DNA of 64,000 bases, from contig NZ_FRAB01000025.1 of assembly GCF_900142195.1 (NCBI RefSeq), positions 1-64,000 on the forward strand, in the 5' to 3' direction. Made by a program: the position numbers and the translations under genes. This document shows positions 1 to 9,165 of this stretch, piece after piece; positions within the stretch are counted from its first letter, which is position 1, and each line of letters opens with the position of its first letter. Below the pieces are notes generated by a model. That model was not told where the DNA came from and ran no database searches. It saw nothing but the letters and a program-made list of their open reading frames with translations. The DNA comes from Paraburkholderia terricola. GTDB taxonomy: Bacteria > Pseudomonadota > Gammaproteobacteria > Burkholderiales > Burkholderiaceae.

Positions 1-2
1 AA

Positions 3-332
3 CTCGACGTGCACTGCATCGTGGACAACTATGGCAGTCACAAGCATCCCAAGGTCAAGGCGTGGCTCGCAGCAAAGCCCCGCTGGCACATGCATTTCAT
101 TCCTACCTACAGTTCGTGGCTTAACCAGGTCGAACGCTTCTTTGCGCTGATCACCGACAAGGCCATCCGCAGGGGCTCGTTTGGTTCGGTCAAACAACTG
201 ATCACGCGTATCGATCAGTTCGTTTCCCACTACAACGAAAACTGCAAACCATTCATGTGGACCGCATCCGCTGATTCCATCCTCGAAAAGCTACACAGAC
301 TTTGTTCGCGAATCAGCGGAACGGAACACTAG
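3..332 (+). pseudogene. IS630-family transposase, C-terminal part (cut by window edge)
   Basis: The reading frame is open from the window edge and encodes the last ~110 residues of a DDE transposase of the IS630/Tc1-mariner group. The second catalytic aspartate lies in VDNYGSHKHP and the last acidic residue in SSWLNQVERFF, the typical IS630 C-terminal block. The N-terminal helix-turn-helix half would lie upstream of base 1, so completeness cannot be judged. It marks the left side of the catabolic region. A truncated N-terminal half of another IS630-type transposase sits at 27012-27548 on the other strand, but the IS ends near the two do not match visibly. Confidence 0.85.
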
Positions 333-373
333 TAGTCAGCGGTCCAAGCGTGAAGGCTCGGTCCGCTGATTCG
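309..373. repeat. 12-bp inverted repeat at the end of the IS630 fragment
   Basis: CGAATCAGCGGA at 309-320 is the exact reverse complement of TCCGCTGATTCG at 362-373. The arms flank the transposase stop codon, so this could be a hairpin terminator-like structure or part of the IS end. No gene is seen between 333 and 511. Confidence 0.5.
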
Positions 374-511
374 AAGTAACTCCCCTCGCGGTTGGGCTGT
401 ATTACAGCTATGCCTACGCGAACTGAGCGCCGCATGTCACGGGGTTCACGCCATCCGGTTTCAGCTGTTTCCGTACCGGCCTCGTGGCCCCTGCCATCGT
501 CATCGGCTGCT

Positions 512-1954
512 TCAGTCAGGGGCAAAATAGCCAGCTATAACCTTCACCTCCGAGAAGTCGTGCAGGCCGAATTCGCCCCCCTCGCGGCCGTTCCCTGACT
601 GCTTGTAACCCCCGAACGGAAGGCTCACATCCCACTCGGGATAGTTGAGTTCGACGCTACCGGCCCGGAGTTGGCTCGCGATCCGTCGTGCGTGATCGAT
701 ATCCGCCGACTGCACGTACGCAGCCAATCCGTACACGCTGTCATTTGCCATGTCCACCGCTTCTTCCTCTGTGCGATATGTGGAGATAGAGAGGACTGGG
801 CCGAAGATTTCTTCACGGAAGATCGACATTGAGGGGTGCACTCGTCCAAATACAGTCGGCTTCACGTAAAAGCCCTGCTCAAGACCCTCAGGACGCCCGA
901 CGCCTCCAGCGACAAGCTCAGCGCCATCGCCCAACCCGACCTCGATCATCTGTTGTACTTTTTTGTGCTGGCGACGGTTCGCAAGCGGACCCATGAAGGT
1001 CTGCGGGTCGGATGGCACGCCTACAATGGATTCATGCACGACCCGACGCGCAATCGCCGCGGCGTCGTCATATCTCTCGGCCGGAACCAGCATCCTGGTC
1101 GGTGCGCTACAGGACTGGCCCGTGTTATAGAAACACGAACGAACACCACGTTTGACTGCAGCCTCAAACGGCGCGTCAGGCAGAATGATGTTTGCCGACT
1201 TTCCGCCAAGTTCCAGCAGCACACGTTTTACGGTGGGCGCAGCCGCCATTGAAACGGCGACACCTGCACGGGTCGAACCGGTCAGCGAGACAACATCGAC
1301 TTCCGAGTGTCCCGACAGCACCTCGCCTACCGATGGCCCGTCACCGTTGATCATGTTGAACACCCCGCGTGGCAAATCAGCGGCAGCCATTACTTCCGCA
1401 AACACCATCGCACTCAAAGGCGCCACTTCGCTTGGCTTCAAAACGACCGTATTCCCCATGGCAAGGGCGGGTGCCAACTTGCTGACAATCTGGTTCATTG
1501 GCCAGTTCCAAGGGGTAATCAGCGCAGCGACCCCTACCGGTTCACGCACGATCGCAGCCCTTCCCTGCATGGAGACCAAATCGATATTCTTCAAGGCTTC
1601 GATAGTTGCCTGCAGATGACCGATGCCAGCTTGCACTTGGGCATTTCGTGCCATCGTGATCGGAGCGCCCATCTCAAGGGAGATCGCCTGCGCCATATCT
1701 TCGGCGCGCGCAGCGTAGGCCCGCAGAATCCTGTTTAGCAATTCGATTCGAAACGACTTCTCGGACATCGAGAAGCGTTCGAAGGCGCGTCGTGCCGCTG
1801 CAACTGCGGCGTTAACGTCGGCTGCTTCGCCCATCGCGACTTTCCCGATCACGCCTTCGGTGGCAGGATTGACGACATCGGTTGTCGCAAGGCTCACCGG
1901 AGAAACCCACCGGCCATCGATGTAAAAGTTCTTCAGATTCGATTGGTCAAGCAT
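512..1954 (-). CDS. NAD(P)-dependent aldehyde dehydrogenase
   Basis: This 480-residue aldehyde dehydrogenase superfamily protein oxidises an aldehyde to the acid. Visible motifs are the cofactor-binding TPWNWPMNQ stretch, GSTRAG, the general-base glutamate in LELGGKSANI (about residue 250) and the catalytic cysteine in NTGQSCSAPTRM (about 284). Length is normal for the family. It lies downstream of, and points the same way as, the PotABC-type transporter genes, 87 bp after the last permease gene, so it may be the end of that operon. The substrate cannot be told from sequence; betaine-aldehyde-like or aminoaldehyde substrates would fit a polyamine-type importer. Confidence 0.9.
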   Translation of the reverse strand: MLDQSNLKNFYIDGRWVSPVSLATTDVVNPATEGVIGKVAMGEAADVNAAVAAARRAFERFSMSEKSFRIELLNRILRAYAARAEDMAQAISLEMGAPITMARNAQVQAGIGHLQATIEALKNIDLVSMQGRAAIVREPVGVAALITPWNWPMNQIVSKLAPALAMGNTVVLKPSEVAPLSAMVFAEVMAAADLPRGVFNMINGDGPSVGEVLSGHSEVDVVSLTGSTRAGVAVSMAAAPTVKRVLLELGGKSANIILPDAPFEAAVKRGVRSCFYNTGQSCSAPTRMLVPAERYDDAAAIARRVVHESIVGVPSDPQTFMGPLANRRQHKKVQQMIEVGLGDGAELVAGGVGRPEGLEQGFYVKPTVFGRVHPSMSIFREEIFGPVLSISTYRTEEEAVDMANDSVYGLAAYVQSADIDHARRIASQLRAGSVELNYPEWDVSLPFGGYKQSGNGREGGEFGLHDFSEVKVIAGYFAPD

Positions 1955-2041
1955 GCTGGTTTTGCCTCAGGGAAGTATGTCGTGAGTAGGTTAATCAAAG
2001 CCGCATGCGCCCGGACGCAACGCATGCAGCGCCACGGAAGC

Positions 2042-2857
2042 TCAGGCTGCGAGCGACGCTTGAGCTCGTATTCCCCGGGCTCGCAGAAATTGCACCGTGA
2101 GCAGCAGCAGCACCGAAATGACCGTAAGCACCGTCGCGGCAGCAAGGATAGTCGGGCTCAACTCCTCGCGAATTCCCCCCCACATCTGTAGCGGAATTGT
2201 TCGCTGATCAACCCCCGCAAGAAAGATCGTCGTGACAACTTCATCGAGCGACGTGGCAAAGGCAAATACAGCTCCGGAGACCACACCCGGCAAAATGAGC
2301 GGCAGGGTGATCTTCATGAACGTGGTGAAAGGCGACGCAGCGAGGCTGTGGGATGCCTTGATCAGATCCCGGTCAAAATTCGAGAGGGTCGCCATGACGG
2401 TCATTACGACCATAGGTACCGCGAGAATGGTGTGCGCTACGACCAGTCCGGGCAAACTTTGGGTCAGACCGATTCTCGAAAATGCGAAGTAGAGGCCAGC
2501 CGCCGTCACCACGACGGGGACGATCATCGGTGCAAGAACGACTCCGAGAACCACGGATCTAAACGGAAGGTTGCGGTCCGTCAGCCCAATTGCGGCAATC
2601 GTTCCCAAGATCGTGGCAACCACGGTCGTAGACAGACCGACAATCATGGAATTGACTATCGCTCGATGCCAATTATCGGAAGTGAAGAAATCGTGATACC
2701 ACCTTGTCGAGAACGCATCAGGGCGCAGTTCCAGCATTCGTGTTGAGATCGTCAGATACTCTCCCGAACTAAACGAGAGCGGCACTAACACGATCAGCGG
2801 CAGGAGAAGGAATCCAAGGACGGCCGTGCACACGAGAAGATATAAAGCACGAGTCAT
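2042..2857 (-). CDS. ABC transporter permease, PotC/spermidine-putrescine type
   Basis: This 271-residue inner-membrane permease has six predicted membrane segments. The EAA-type cytoplasmic loop (SHSLAASPFTTFMKITLPLILPG in part, residues ~175-200) contacts the ATPase. Family: binding-protein-dependent permeases of the polyamine/opine/iron group, PotC-like second permease. Its start codon overlaps the stop of the upstream permease by 4 bp (ATGA), so the two are translationally coupled. No solute-binding protein gene is adjacent on either side of this transporter. Confidence 0.88.
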   Translation of the reverse strand: MTRALYLLVCTAVLGFLLLPLIVLVPLSFSSGEYLTISTRMLELRPDAFSTRWYHDFFTSDNWHRAIVNSMIVGLSTTVVATILGTIAAIGLTDRNLPFRSVVLGVVLAPMIVPVVVTAAGLYFAFSRIGLTQSLPGLVVAHTILAVPMVVMTVMATLSNFDRDLIKASHSLAASPFTTFMKITLPLILPGVVSGAVFAFATSLDEVVTTIFLAGVDQRTIPLQMWGGIREELSPTILAAATVLTVISVLLLLTVQFLRARGIRAQASLAA

Positions 2858-4116
2858 TTTGCCACCCCCATCTTTTCAAGCCCGACGACGCGGTTGAAAA
2901 CGTAGAACACTAGCCATACCGCGACCAGTAAGACAGCAGACAGCCCTGCGGCTAAGCCCCAATTCAATGAACTCTGCATGTGATAGGCGATCATGTTCCC
3001 GATCATCTGTCCACTGCTGCCGCCAACCAGCGCCGGCGTGATGTACACCCCAAGCGTAGTAATGAAAACAAGTACAGATCCCGTGGCGATCCCGGGCGCC
3101 ACCTGCGGCAAGTACACGCTCCAGAACGTTCTCAACGGGCTCGCGCCAAGAGAAAGTGATGCTCGAACGTAATCTTTCGGCACACCTTTCATGACGCTGT
3201 ACAGCGACAGAATCATGATCGGCAACAAAATGTGCGAAATGGCGACCAATGACGCAAACATCGTATATGCAAGCTGCGGCCGATTTTGCCCGTCGATCAG
3301 CTTCAGCGACGCCAAAAGGTCGAGTAGCGGACCGTCGCGCTGAAGCAGTACGATCCAGCTTGTCGTTCGGACCAGAAGCGACGTCCAGAACGGCACTAAC
3401 ACACACATCATCAAAACACTCGCGATCCGCCCGGACGCGTTGGCCAGCAGATGAGCAAGCGGAAAACCCATCAGAAGAACAATGGCGGTGACAGCAAGAC
3501 CCACGATAGCCGTGCGTTTGTACAGCTCGACGTATATGCGCTGATCTTCGGGTTGTTCAACTATGTGTCCTTCCGTGTCTAGACGTGCATCGAATGAGCC
3601 CAGCAGGTGCGCGCTCGTGACGGCCCCGGTCTGATCCTTCAACGTTGCCCAGACCGAAAGCTGAGTCCACGCAGTGTCAATAGAAGATAGACGGTCCATA
3701 CAACTAGTGCCAGCTTCCTCGCCAATTCGACGGGCGGTTTTGAACAGCACGCGGTTGATACCCGATCGCTGGTAACCCAGTTCCCGCGCGACAGGACCGA
3801 GGCGCTCCTGTTCCCGTGCCTGATTCAAATCAGCAATCAAGGCCCGGCACGCTTGCTCGCCAGGTAGCGATTTTCTGTCCCATTCAGCCAGTGCCCTGTG
3901 CGTGCGGGGAAGGACATCCGATATGCTGCGATTGTCGATCGAACGACTGAGCATCTGCGCGATGGGTGCCACAAAGAAAATGCACAGGAACGCGAGAAGT
4001 GGCAGCACGAAAAGAAATGCCTTGACGCGCGCGCGCCGCAGCGCTCGCTGCGCCGGATTCGCTGTTGACGCCTTGATATCTATGGGCAACGCGACCTCAG
4101 TTGCGGAACCGTTCAT
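2854..4116 (-). CDS. ABC transporter permease, PotB type with large periplasmic insert
   Basis: This 420-residue first permease is much longer than classical PotB (about 280). The extra ~130 residues lie between the first membrane helix (about 33-52) and the next (about 200), and are polar and charged, hence a predicted periplasmic domain. The rest has the normal permease core and EAA loop (ASLSLGASPLRTFWSVYLP). Start and stop both overlap the neighbours by 4 bp (ATGA). The insert may dock the missing binding protein, as large periplasmic loops do in MalF-type permeases; that role is inference. Confidence 0.87.
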   Translation of the reverse strand: MNGSATEVALPIDIKASTANPAQRALRRARVKAFLFVLPLLAFLCIFFVAPIAQMLSRSIDNRSISDVLPRTHRALAEWDRKSLPGEQACRALIADLNQAREQERLGPVARELGYQRSGINRVLFKTARRIGEEAGTSCMDRLSSIDTAWTQLSVWATLKDQTGAVTSAHLLGSFDARLDTEGHIVEQPEDQRIYVELYKRTAIVGLAVTAIVLLMGFPLAHLLANASGRIASVLMMCVLVPFWTSLLVRTTSWIVLLQRDGPLLDLLASLKLIDGQNRPQLAYTMFASLVAISHILLPIMILSLYSVMKGVPKDYVRASLSLGASPLRTFWSVYLPQVAPGIATGSVLVFITTLGVYITPALVGGSSGQMIGNMIAYHMQSSLNWGLAAGLSAVLLVAVWLVFYVFNRVVGLEKMGVAK

Positions 4117-5219
4117 TCTGTCACCCGTGCACTTGTGCTGCCAAAGGCGGAGCAGTCCTCTGCGTGGAAGCCGGCTATCACCACCGACCCAGCCTCGAGC
4201 AAATCTGCTCCCCGTTTGTTGGGGATCTTGGCTACAAGGATTTCCTCGGAAGGCGCCTGCAACTTCACGCGCACGTGATCGCCCTGATAAATGCGATCGA
4301 GCACCCGGCAGGGAAAATGGTTATCTGCCTTCTGCGCAATATCACCTAGCAGCAGTCGCTCGGGACGGATCGACATGCTCAGACCCTTCCCGACGCCGGG
4401 CGAGTCGGTTCGCCCGATCGCTCGGATCTGCCCGCCCCCGCGCATATCGACTGTCCAGGACGATCCCTGCACATTGGCCAATCGCCCCGACAGCTGATTG
4501 TTCTCACCAATGAATGCCGCGACAAAAGCGTTTGCCGGATGCTCATACAGGTCCATTGGAGGTGCTAGTTGCTGAATTACTCCCTCGCTGAAGATCGCGA
4601 TACGGTCTGACATCGTCAGCGCTTCGCCCTGATCATGGGTGACATAAACGACTGTAATTCCAAGGCGCTCGTGCAGTTGCTTGATCTCGTACTGCATATG
4701 CTCACGAAGTTGCTTGTCGAGGGCGCCCAGAGGCTCGTCCATGAGTACAAGACGAGGTTGGAAGACGATCGCCCTCGCCAAAGCGACGCGCTGCTTCTGT
4801 CCACCTGAAAGTTGCGCTGGCTTCCTGTCCTCGAATCCCCGCAACTTCACCGTGTCGATTGCCTTCTTAACCTTCTCGTTGATTTCTGCTTGACTAGCAC
4901 GCCTTACACGTAGGGGATACGCCAGGTTCTCGGCGACTGTCATATGCGGGAAAAGCGCGTAGCTTTGGAAGACCACTCCAATCCCTCGCTTGTGCGCCGG
5001 AGTGTCTGTAACGCAGCGGCCGTCGACAATGATGTCCCCATGACTAGGCGTTTCGAAGCCCGCAAGCATCATGAGGGTCGTTGTCTTCCCCGACCCGGAC
5101 GGTCCAAGCAGCGTAAGGAATTCACCCTGCGCGACTTTCAGATCCAGATTGCGCACGACCATCGACCGTCCATCATAGGTCTTTTGAACGCCGCGAAACT
5201 CAACCATAGACTCTGTCAT
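4113..5219 (-). CDS. ABC transporter ATP-binding protein, PotA type
   Basis: This ATPase energises the permease pair. It shows Walker A GPSGSGKTT, signature LSGGQKQRVALARA and Walker B RLVLMDEPLGALD, followed by a C-terminal TOBE-like domain (about residues 270-360). The start MTESMVEF at 5219 is chosen because GAGG lies upstream at proper spacing and it matches the family N-terminus; the frame stays open to 5267. It heads the transporter operon (ATPase, permease, permease, perhaps ALDH). Confidence 0.9.
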   Translation of the reverse strand: MTESMVEFRGVQKTYDGRSMVVRNLDLKVAQGEFLTLLGPSGSGKTTTLMMLAGFETPSHGDIIVDGRCVTDTPAHKRGIGVVFQSYALFPHMTVAENLAYPLRVRRASQAEINEKVKKAIDTVKLRGFEDRKPAQLSGGQKQRVALARAIVFQPRLVLMDEPLGALDKQLREHMQYEIKQLHERLGITVVYVTHDQGEALTMSDRIAIFSEGVIQQLAPPMDLYEHPANAFVAAFIGENNQLSGRLANVQGSSWTVDMRGGGQIRAIGRTDSPGVGKGLSMSIRPERLLLGDIAQKADNHFPCRVLDRIYQGDHVRVKLQAPSEEILVAKIPNKRGADLLEAGSVVIAGFHAEDCSAFGSTSARVTE

Positions 5220-5328
5220 GTTGTCCTCACCAAGCGCGGTTGCGCGCCATAAATTCAGAAATTGCACCGTGCGTTCAAACTTCAGTCGATAGGAAATAAA
5301 TCCAGGACTCGCACGGATTCAAGCGCGA

Positions 5329-6417
5329 TCAGACATTATGAATCGCAGCCGCGATGGCTTGCCCGACTTCTGCGGTCGTCCCGCTCCCGCCGAGGTCCCT
5401 AGTACGCGGGCCTCCCGCTACGACTTTTTCAATCGCCCTCAAAATGCAGTCGTGGGCCTCCTTATAAACGGCTGAGCCGGCACCAAGGAAATCGATCATC
5501 ATTGCGACTGACCAGATCATGGCCACCGGGTTCGCGATCTGCTTTCCATAGATATCCGGTGCCGATCCATGGACCGGCTCAAAAAGCGACGGATAGCGCC
5601 TTTCCGGGTTCAGATTTGCAGAGGCGGCCAGACCGATTGTTCCGGTGCAAGCGGGGCCGAGATCCGAAAGAATGTCGCCAAACAGGTTCGATGCGACCAC
5701 TACATCGAAACGGTCAGGTTTCAGCACGAAATGAGCGGCGAGAATGTCGACGTGCGCTTTCGTCCACGCCACATCGGGGTAACCTTTCGCAATTTCCGCA
5801 ACACGCTCATCCCAGTAGGGCATGCTGATCGCGATTCCGTTCGACTTCGTGGCTGCCGTGAGTGTCTTCCTCGGCCGATTGTTGGCAAGTTCAAAGGCGT
5901 AACGCAGGACACGGTCTACACCGATCCGTGTAAATACCGACTCCTGGATGACAAGCTCACGATCCGTGTTCTCGAACATCCGGCCGCCAACCGAAGTGTA
6001 TTCCCCTTCCGTGTTCTCGCGGACGACATAAAAATCGATGCCCCCCGGACTTCGGCCGGCCAACGGACACGGGACACCGGGCAACAATCGTACCGGTCTG
6101 AGATTGATATATTGGTCGAAATGACGCCTGAATTTCAGCAGCGAGCCCCAAAGTGAAATGTGATCAGGCACGGTATCTGGCCAACCTGCTGCCCCGAAGA
6201 GGATCGCGTCTTTGTCATGAAGTCGTTCGAACCAGTCGTCCGGCATCATCACATCGTGTTGGGTGTAGTAGTCGCAACTTGCCCATTCGATATGATCGAT
6301 CTCAATTCCGATGCCGAACCGTGTAGCCACAGCCTCCAGAGCGCGCATGCCCTCCGGCATCACCTCTTTTCCAATCCCATCGCCCGCAATTACAGCGATC
6401 TTGTGTGTCTTCATCAT
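5329..6417 (-). CDS. Tartrate/D-malate dehydrogenase-type isocitrate/isopropylmalate dehydrogenase
   Basis: This beta-decarboxylating dehydrogenase of about 362 residues begins KIAVIAGDGIGKEVMPEG, the classical N-terminus of the family. RENTEGEYTSVGG and the metal-binding DILSDLGPA region are present, and GSAPDIYGKQIANP is the NAD-site signature. It most resembles tartrate dehydrogenase/D-malate dehydrogenase (TtuC/DmlA) rather than LeuB. The start is ambiguous between adjacent ATGs at 6417 and 6414; the frame is open to 6483. It acts in the cytoplasm on a 2-hydroxy (di)acid. It lies between the transporter and a GabD-like enzyme, all on the same strand. Confidence 0.85.
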   Translation of the reverse strand: MMKTHKIAVIAGDGIGKEVMPEGMRALEAVATRFGIGIEIDHIEWASCDYYTQHDVMMPDDWFERLHDKDAILFGAAGWPDTVPDHISLWGSLLKFRRHFDQYINLRPVRLLPGVPCPLAGRSPGGIDFYVVRENTEGEYTSVGGRMFENTDRELVIQESVFTRIGVDRVLRYAFELANNRPRKTLTAATKSNGIAISMPYWDERVAEIAKGYPDVAWTKAHVDILAAHFVLKPDRFDVVVASNLFGDILSDLGPACTGTIGLAASANLNPERRYPSLFEPVHGSAPDIYGKQIANPVAMIWSVAMMIDFLGAGSAVYKEAHDCILRAIEKVVAGGPRTRDLGGSGTTAEVGQAIAAAIHNV

Positions 6418-6501
6418 GTGATCCGAAAGCGCTCCCCGGCGTGGCGTCCACGCAGGTATACGCAGGTTATTTCGCCGCGACACGGGCGATCCGCGGTCGA
6501 T

Positions 6502-7962
6502 CTACCTGTCGATGCCACCCACGCAGAGGTACTTTGTCGTCAGATATTCGTCTAGCCCGTAACGGGAGCCTTCGCGCCCAAAGCCCGATTGCTTTATCCC
6601 ACCGAAAGGTGCTACCTCGTTAGAGATCAAGCCAGTATTGATGCCTATCATCCCGTACTCCAAGGCCTCCGCCACTCGCCATATCCGTCCGATGTCACGG
6701 CTGAAAAAATATCCGGCGAGTCCGAACTCCGTGTCGTTCGCGAAGGCAACAACCTCGTCGTCGGTGGTGAACCTGAACAGCGGGGCAAGCGGACCGAATG
6801 TTTCTTCCTTCGCCACCAGCATCGTTTGATCAGCCCCGATCATGACGGTGGGTTCAAAGAAATTTCCGCCCAGCGAATGACGCCTGCCGCCCTGAATGAC
6901 TTGTGCGCCTTTTTTCTGCGCGTCCTCGATATGCTCCTCAATCTTTCGCACCGCGCTTAGATTGATGAGAGGACCCTGGGTGACTCCTTCGTGCCTGCCA
7001 TCGCCAACGTTAAGCCGCTTTACCGCTTCGACCAACCTCCTGCTAAATTCTTCGTACACCTTGTCATGCACGTACAAACGGTTCGCACACACGCACGTCT
7101 GGCCGGCGTTCCTAAACTTCGATGCGATTGCACCTTCAACCGCCATCTCCAAATCCGCGTCATCGAAAACGATGAACGGCGCATTACCGCCTAGTTCGAG
7201 CGATAGCTTCTTGACGGTCGAAGCGCAACGGCTCATCAAGGCCCGGCCGATCTCGGTGGAGCCCGTGAAGGAGACCTTGCGTACCAGAGGGTTCGACGTG
7301 AGCTCATCGCCGATTTCGCGCGCGTCACCGGTCACAACAGATAAGACGCCGCGGGGCATGCCGGCTCGCTCGGCCAACCTCGCAAGGGCGAGCGCCGAAA
7401 GCGGAGTCGCGCTTGCGGGTTTGACGACGACCGCACACCCGGCTGCGATTGCCGGCGCAGCCTTTCGGGTGATCATCGCGGCCGGGAAATTCCACGGTGT
7501 AATCGCAGCACAAACACCGATCGGCTCTTTAACGACAATCAACCGCTTGTCAGAGGAAGGGGAAGGGATCGTTTCCCCGTAAGCCCGCTTTCCTTCTTCG
7601 GCAAACCACTCAACGAAGGAAGCCGCATAAGCGATCTCGCCTCTCGCTTCTGCCAGCGGCTTCCCCTGCTCTTCCGTCATAATCCTTGCAAGGTCTTCGG
7701 AATTTTTCAGAATCAATTCGTACCATTTGCGAAGAATTGCGGCACGATCCTTCGCCGGCCGTTTCCGCCATCCATGCATCGCTTCGTTCGCCTCCTGGAT
7801 CGCAGTCCGAACCTCGCTTACGCCCAGACGCGGCACCCGAGCGACAACGTTTCCGTTTGCCGGGTTGACCACTTCAAACGTTGCACCATTGAGTGCCTGG
7901 ATCCACTCTCCTTTCACGAAAGCAGATTCCGTCAGGAGCGACATATCGTTCAAGTTTTCCAC
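6502..7962 (-). CDS. gabD: NAD(P)-dependent succinate-semialdehyde dehydrogenase-like ALDH
   Basis: This 486-residue ALDH has TPWNFPAAMITRKAAPA, GSTEIGRAL, the catalytic glutamate in LELGGNAPFIVFDDAD (about 260) and the catalytic cysteine in NAGQTCVCANR (about 294). These blocks are the GabD-type pattern, including the CVCANR context of succinate-semialdehyde and glutarate-semialdehyde dehydrogenases. In this locus it could oxidise the semialdehyde made by the class III aminotransferase at 11577. It is followed after 84 bp by the dehydrogenase at 6417. The exact semialdehyde is inference. Confidence 0.85.
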   Translation of the reverse strand: MENLNDMSLLTESAFVKGEWIQALNGATFEVVNPANGNVVARVPRLGVSEVRTAIQEANEAMHGWRKRPAKDRAAILRKWYELILKNSEDLARIMTEEQGKPLAEARGEIAYAASFVEWFAEEGKRAYGETIPSPSSDKRLIVVKEPIGVCAAITPWNFPAAMITRKAAPAIAAGCAVVVKPASATPLSALALARLAERAGMPRGVLSVVTGDAREIGDELTSNPLVRKVSFTGSTEIGRALMSRCASTVKKLSLELGGNAPFIVFDDADLEMAVEGAIASKFRNAGQTCVCANRLYVHDKVYEEFSRRLVEAVKRLNVGDGRHEGVTQGPLINLSAVRKIEEHIEDAQKKGAQVIQGGRRHSLGGNFFEPTVMIGADQTMLVAKEETFGPLAPLFRFTTDDEVVAFANDTEFGLAGYFFSRDIGRIWRVAEALEYGMIGINTGLISNEVAPFGGIKQSGFGREGSRYGLDEYLTTKYLCVGGIDR

Positions 7963-8045
7963 GTTTTAGCCTCGAAAGATGATTGAAATTCGGTTGCACT
8001 GCACTGTGTGGGGGAAGTCATTGGTCTCGGCGGTGAACCTAAGCG

Positions 8046-9008
8046 TCAGAGATCAAGAACCAAGCGAGGCGATTTTGAACGGGAAACGCACGGTGTCATG
8101 CAGTTGTTGGCTGCCTTATCATCGTCGCTCAGGCAGAGATCATTGTGATCGGGAACGCCATCGAGCACGCGGGTTATACATGTGCCGCAGAACCCTTGAG
8201 TGCACGAAACGGGAACGTCTAGTCCCGACTCGTGCAAGACATCAACCAGCGTGCGCTCAGGCGGGACTTGTAGTACCTGACCCGTGCTGGCAATTTCGAC
8301 CTCGAAGCTTTGAGTGTCGCCGGCCGGCACCGTAGCGCCGGCGAAATATTCAACGTGCACGGACCCATCAGGCCAACTGTTGGCGCACGTGCAAACTAAA
8401 TCCATGAACGGCCCCGGCCCGCAGACATAAAGATGATCACCGGCATCCCTCGCCGATGCGATCGCCCGGGCTTGCTCAGTTGTCTCTGACGGCGAACAAC
8501 CAAAATGGAAAGTGACATCACCTCGAAGGTTCGGCGCGGACAGATCGTCGACGAACGCAGCATGCTCCCGAGAACGCGCGAAATAATGCAGGTGAAACTG
8601 ATCGCCCCGAGAGGCCAGATGCCTTGCCATACTGATCAGCGGCGTGATACCAATCCCGCCCGCAACAAGAACATGGCGACTAGCGCCGCCGGAAAGCGGA
8701 AATTTATTGCGGGGATGTCCCACCAATAGTGTGTCGCCCACATGGACGTTTGCATGCATGAAAGACGATCCCCCACGAGATACGGGCTCTCTCTTTACGG
8801 CAATCACGTAGCGACCATCGGCTCTTGCACTATCGCAGATCGAATACTGGCGCACCATCTGCGGCGAGATATGGACGTCCACGTGAGCGCCTGGCTCGAC
8901 CGCAGGTAGCTGACCGCCATCTAATCTCGCGAGCTCGAACGACGCGATGTCGATGGCTTCTCGGTTCACGGCACAAACCAACAGGGGCAGAGCACTAAGA
9001 CTTTCCAT
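8046..9008 (-). CDS. VanB/phthalate dioxygenase reductase-type oxidoreductase
   Basis: This is an electron-transfer reductase of class IA layout. An FMN/FAD domain (RQYSICDSA, about residues 55-65) is followed by an NAD domain (HVLVAGGIGITPLISM) and a C-terminal plant-type [2Fe-2S] domain with CTQGFCGTC. Such proteins feed electrons from NADH to Rieske oxygenases, but no oxygenase alpha subunit lies anywhere in the window. The start at 9008 (MESLSALPLLVCAVNR) fits the family; the frame extends to 9191, but that stretch holds a regulatory element. A tandem CGGAA operator (9079-9104) lies about 70-100 bp upstream. Confidence 0.86.
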   Translation of the reverse strand: MESLSALPLLVCAVNREAIDIASFELARLDGGQLPAVEPGAHVDVHISPQMVRQYSICDSARADGRYVIAVKREPVSRGGSSFMHANVHVGDTLLVGHPRNKFPLSGGASRHVLVAGGIGITPLISMARHLASRGDQFHLHYFARSREHAAFVDDLSAPNLRGDVTFHFGCSPSETTEQARAIASARDAGDHLYVCGPGPFMDLVCTCANSWPDGSVHVEYFAGATVPAGDTQSFEVEIASTGQVLQVPPERTLVDVLHESGLDVPVSCTQGFCGTCITRVLDGVPDHNDLCLSDDDKAANNCMTPCVSRSKSPRLVLDL

Positions 9009-9078
9009 ACCGACTCGACGAGTAACTGAGGGTAAACCTGATGCCGGCTCCGGAAATCTAAGTGCCAAGCATCCGCAT

Positions 9079-9106
9079 ATTCCGATTTTAGTTCTACAAT
9101 TCCGTT
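9079..9106 (-). promoter_or_regulatory. Tandem CGGAA-N15-CGGAA element upstream of the VanB-type gene
   Basis: On the plus strand TTCCG occurs at 9080 and again at 9100, exactly 20 bp apart. Read toward the gene it is AAAACGGAA, 15 bp, then CGGAAT. The flanking bases resemble the element before the MDR gene at 19004-19040 over most of its length. It is probably an IclR-type operator. Confidence 0.65.
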
Positions 9107-9165
9107 TTTCAAAATTATGTTTCGGCTGGGCTAGCTTTGATATGCGGGTTTCCCCCTGACCGCGG

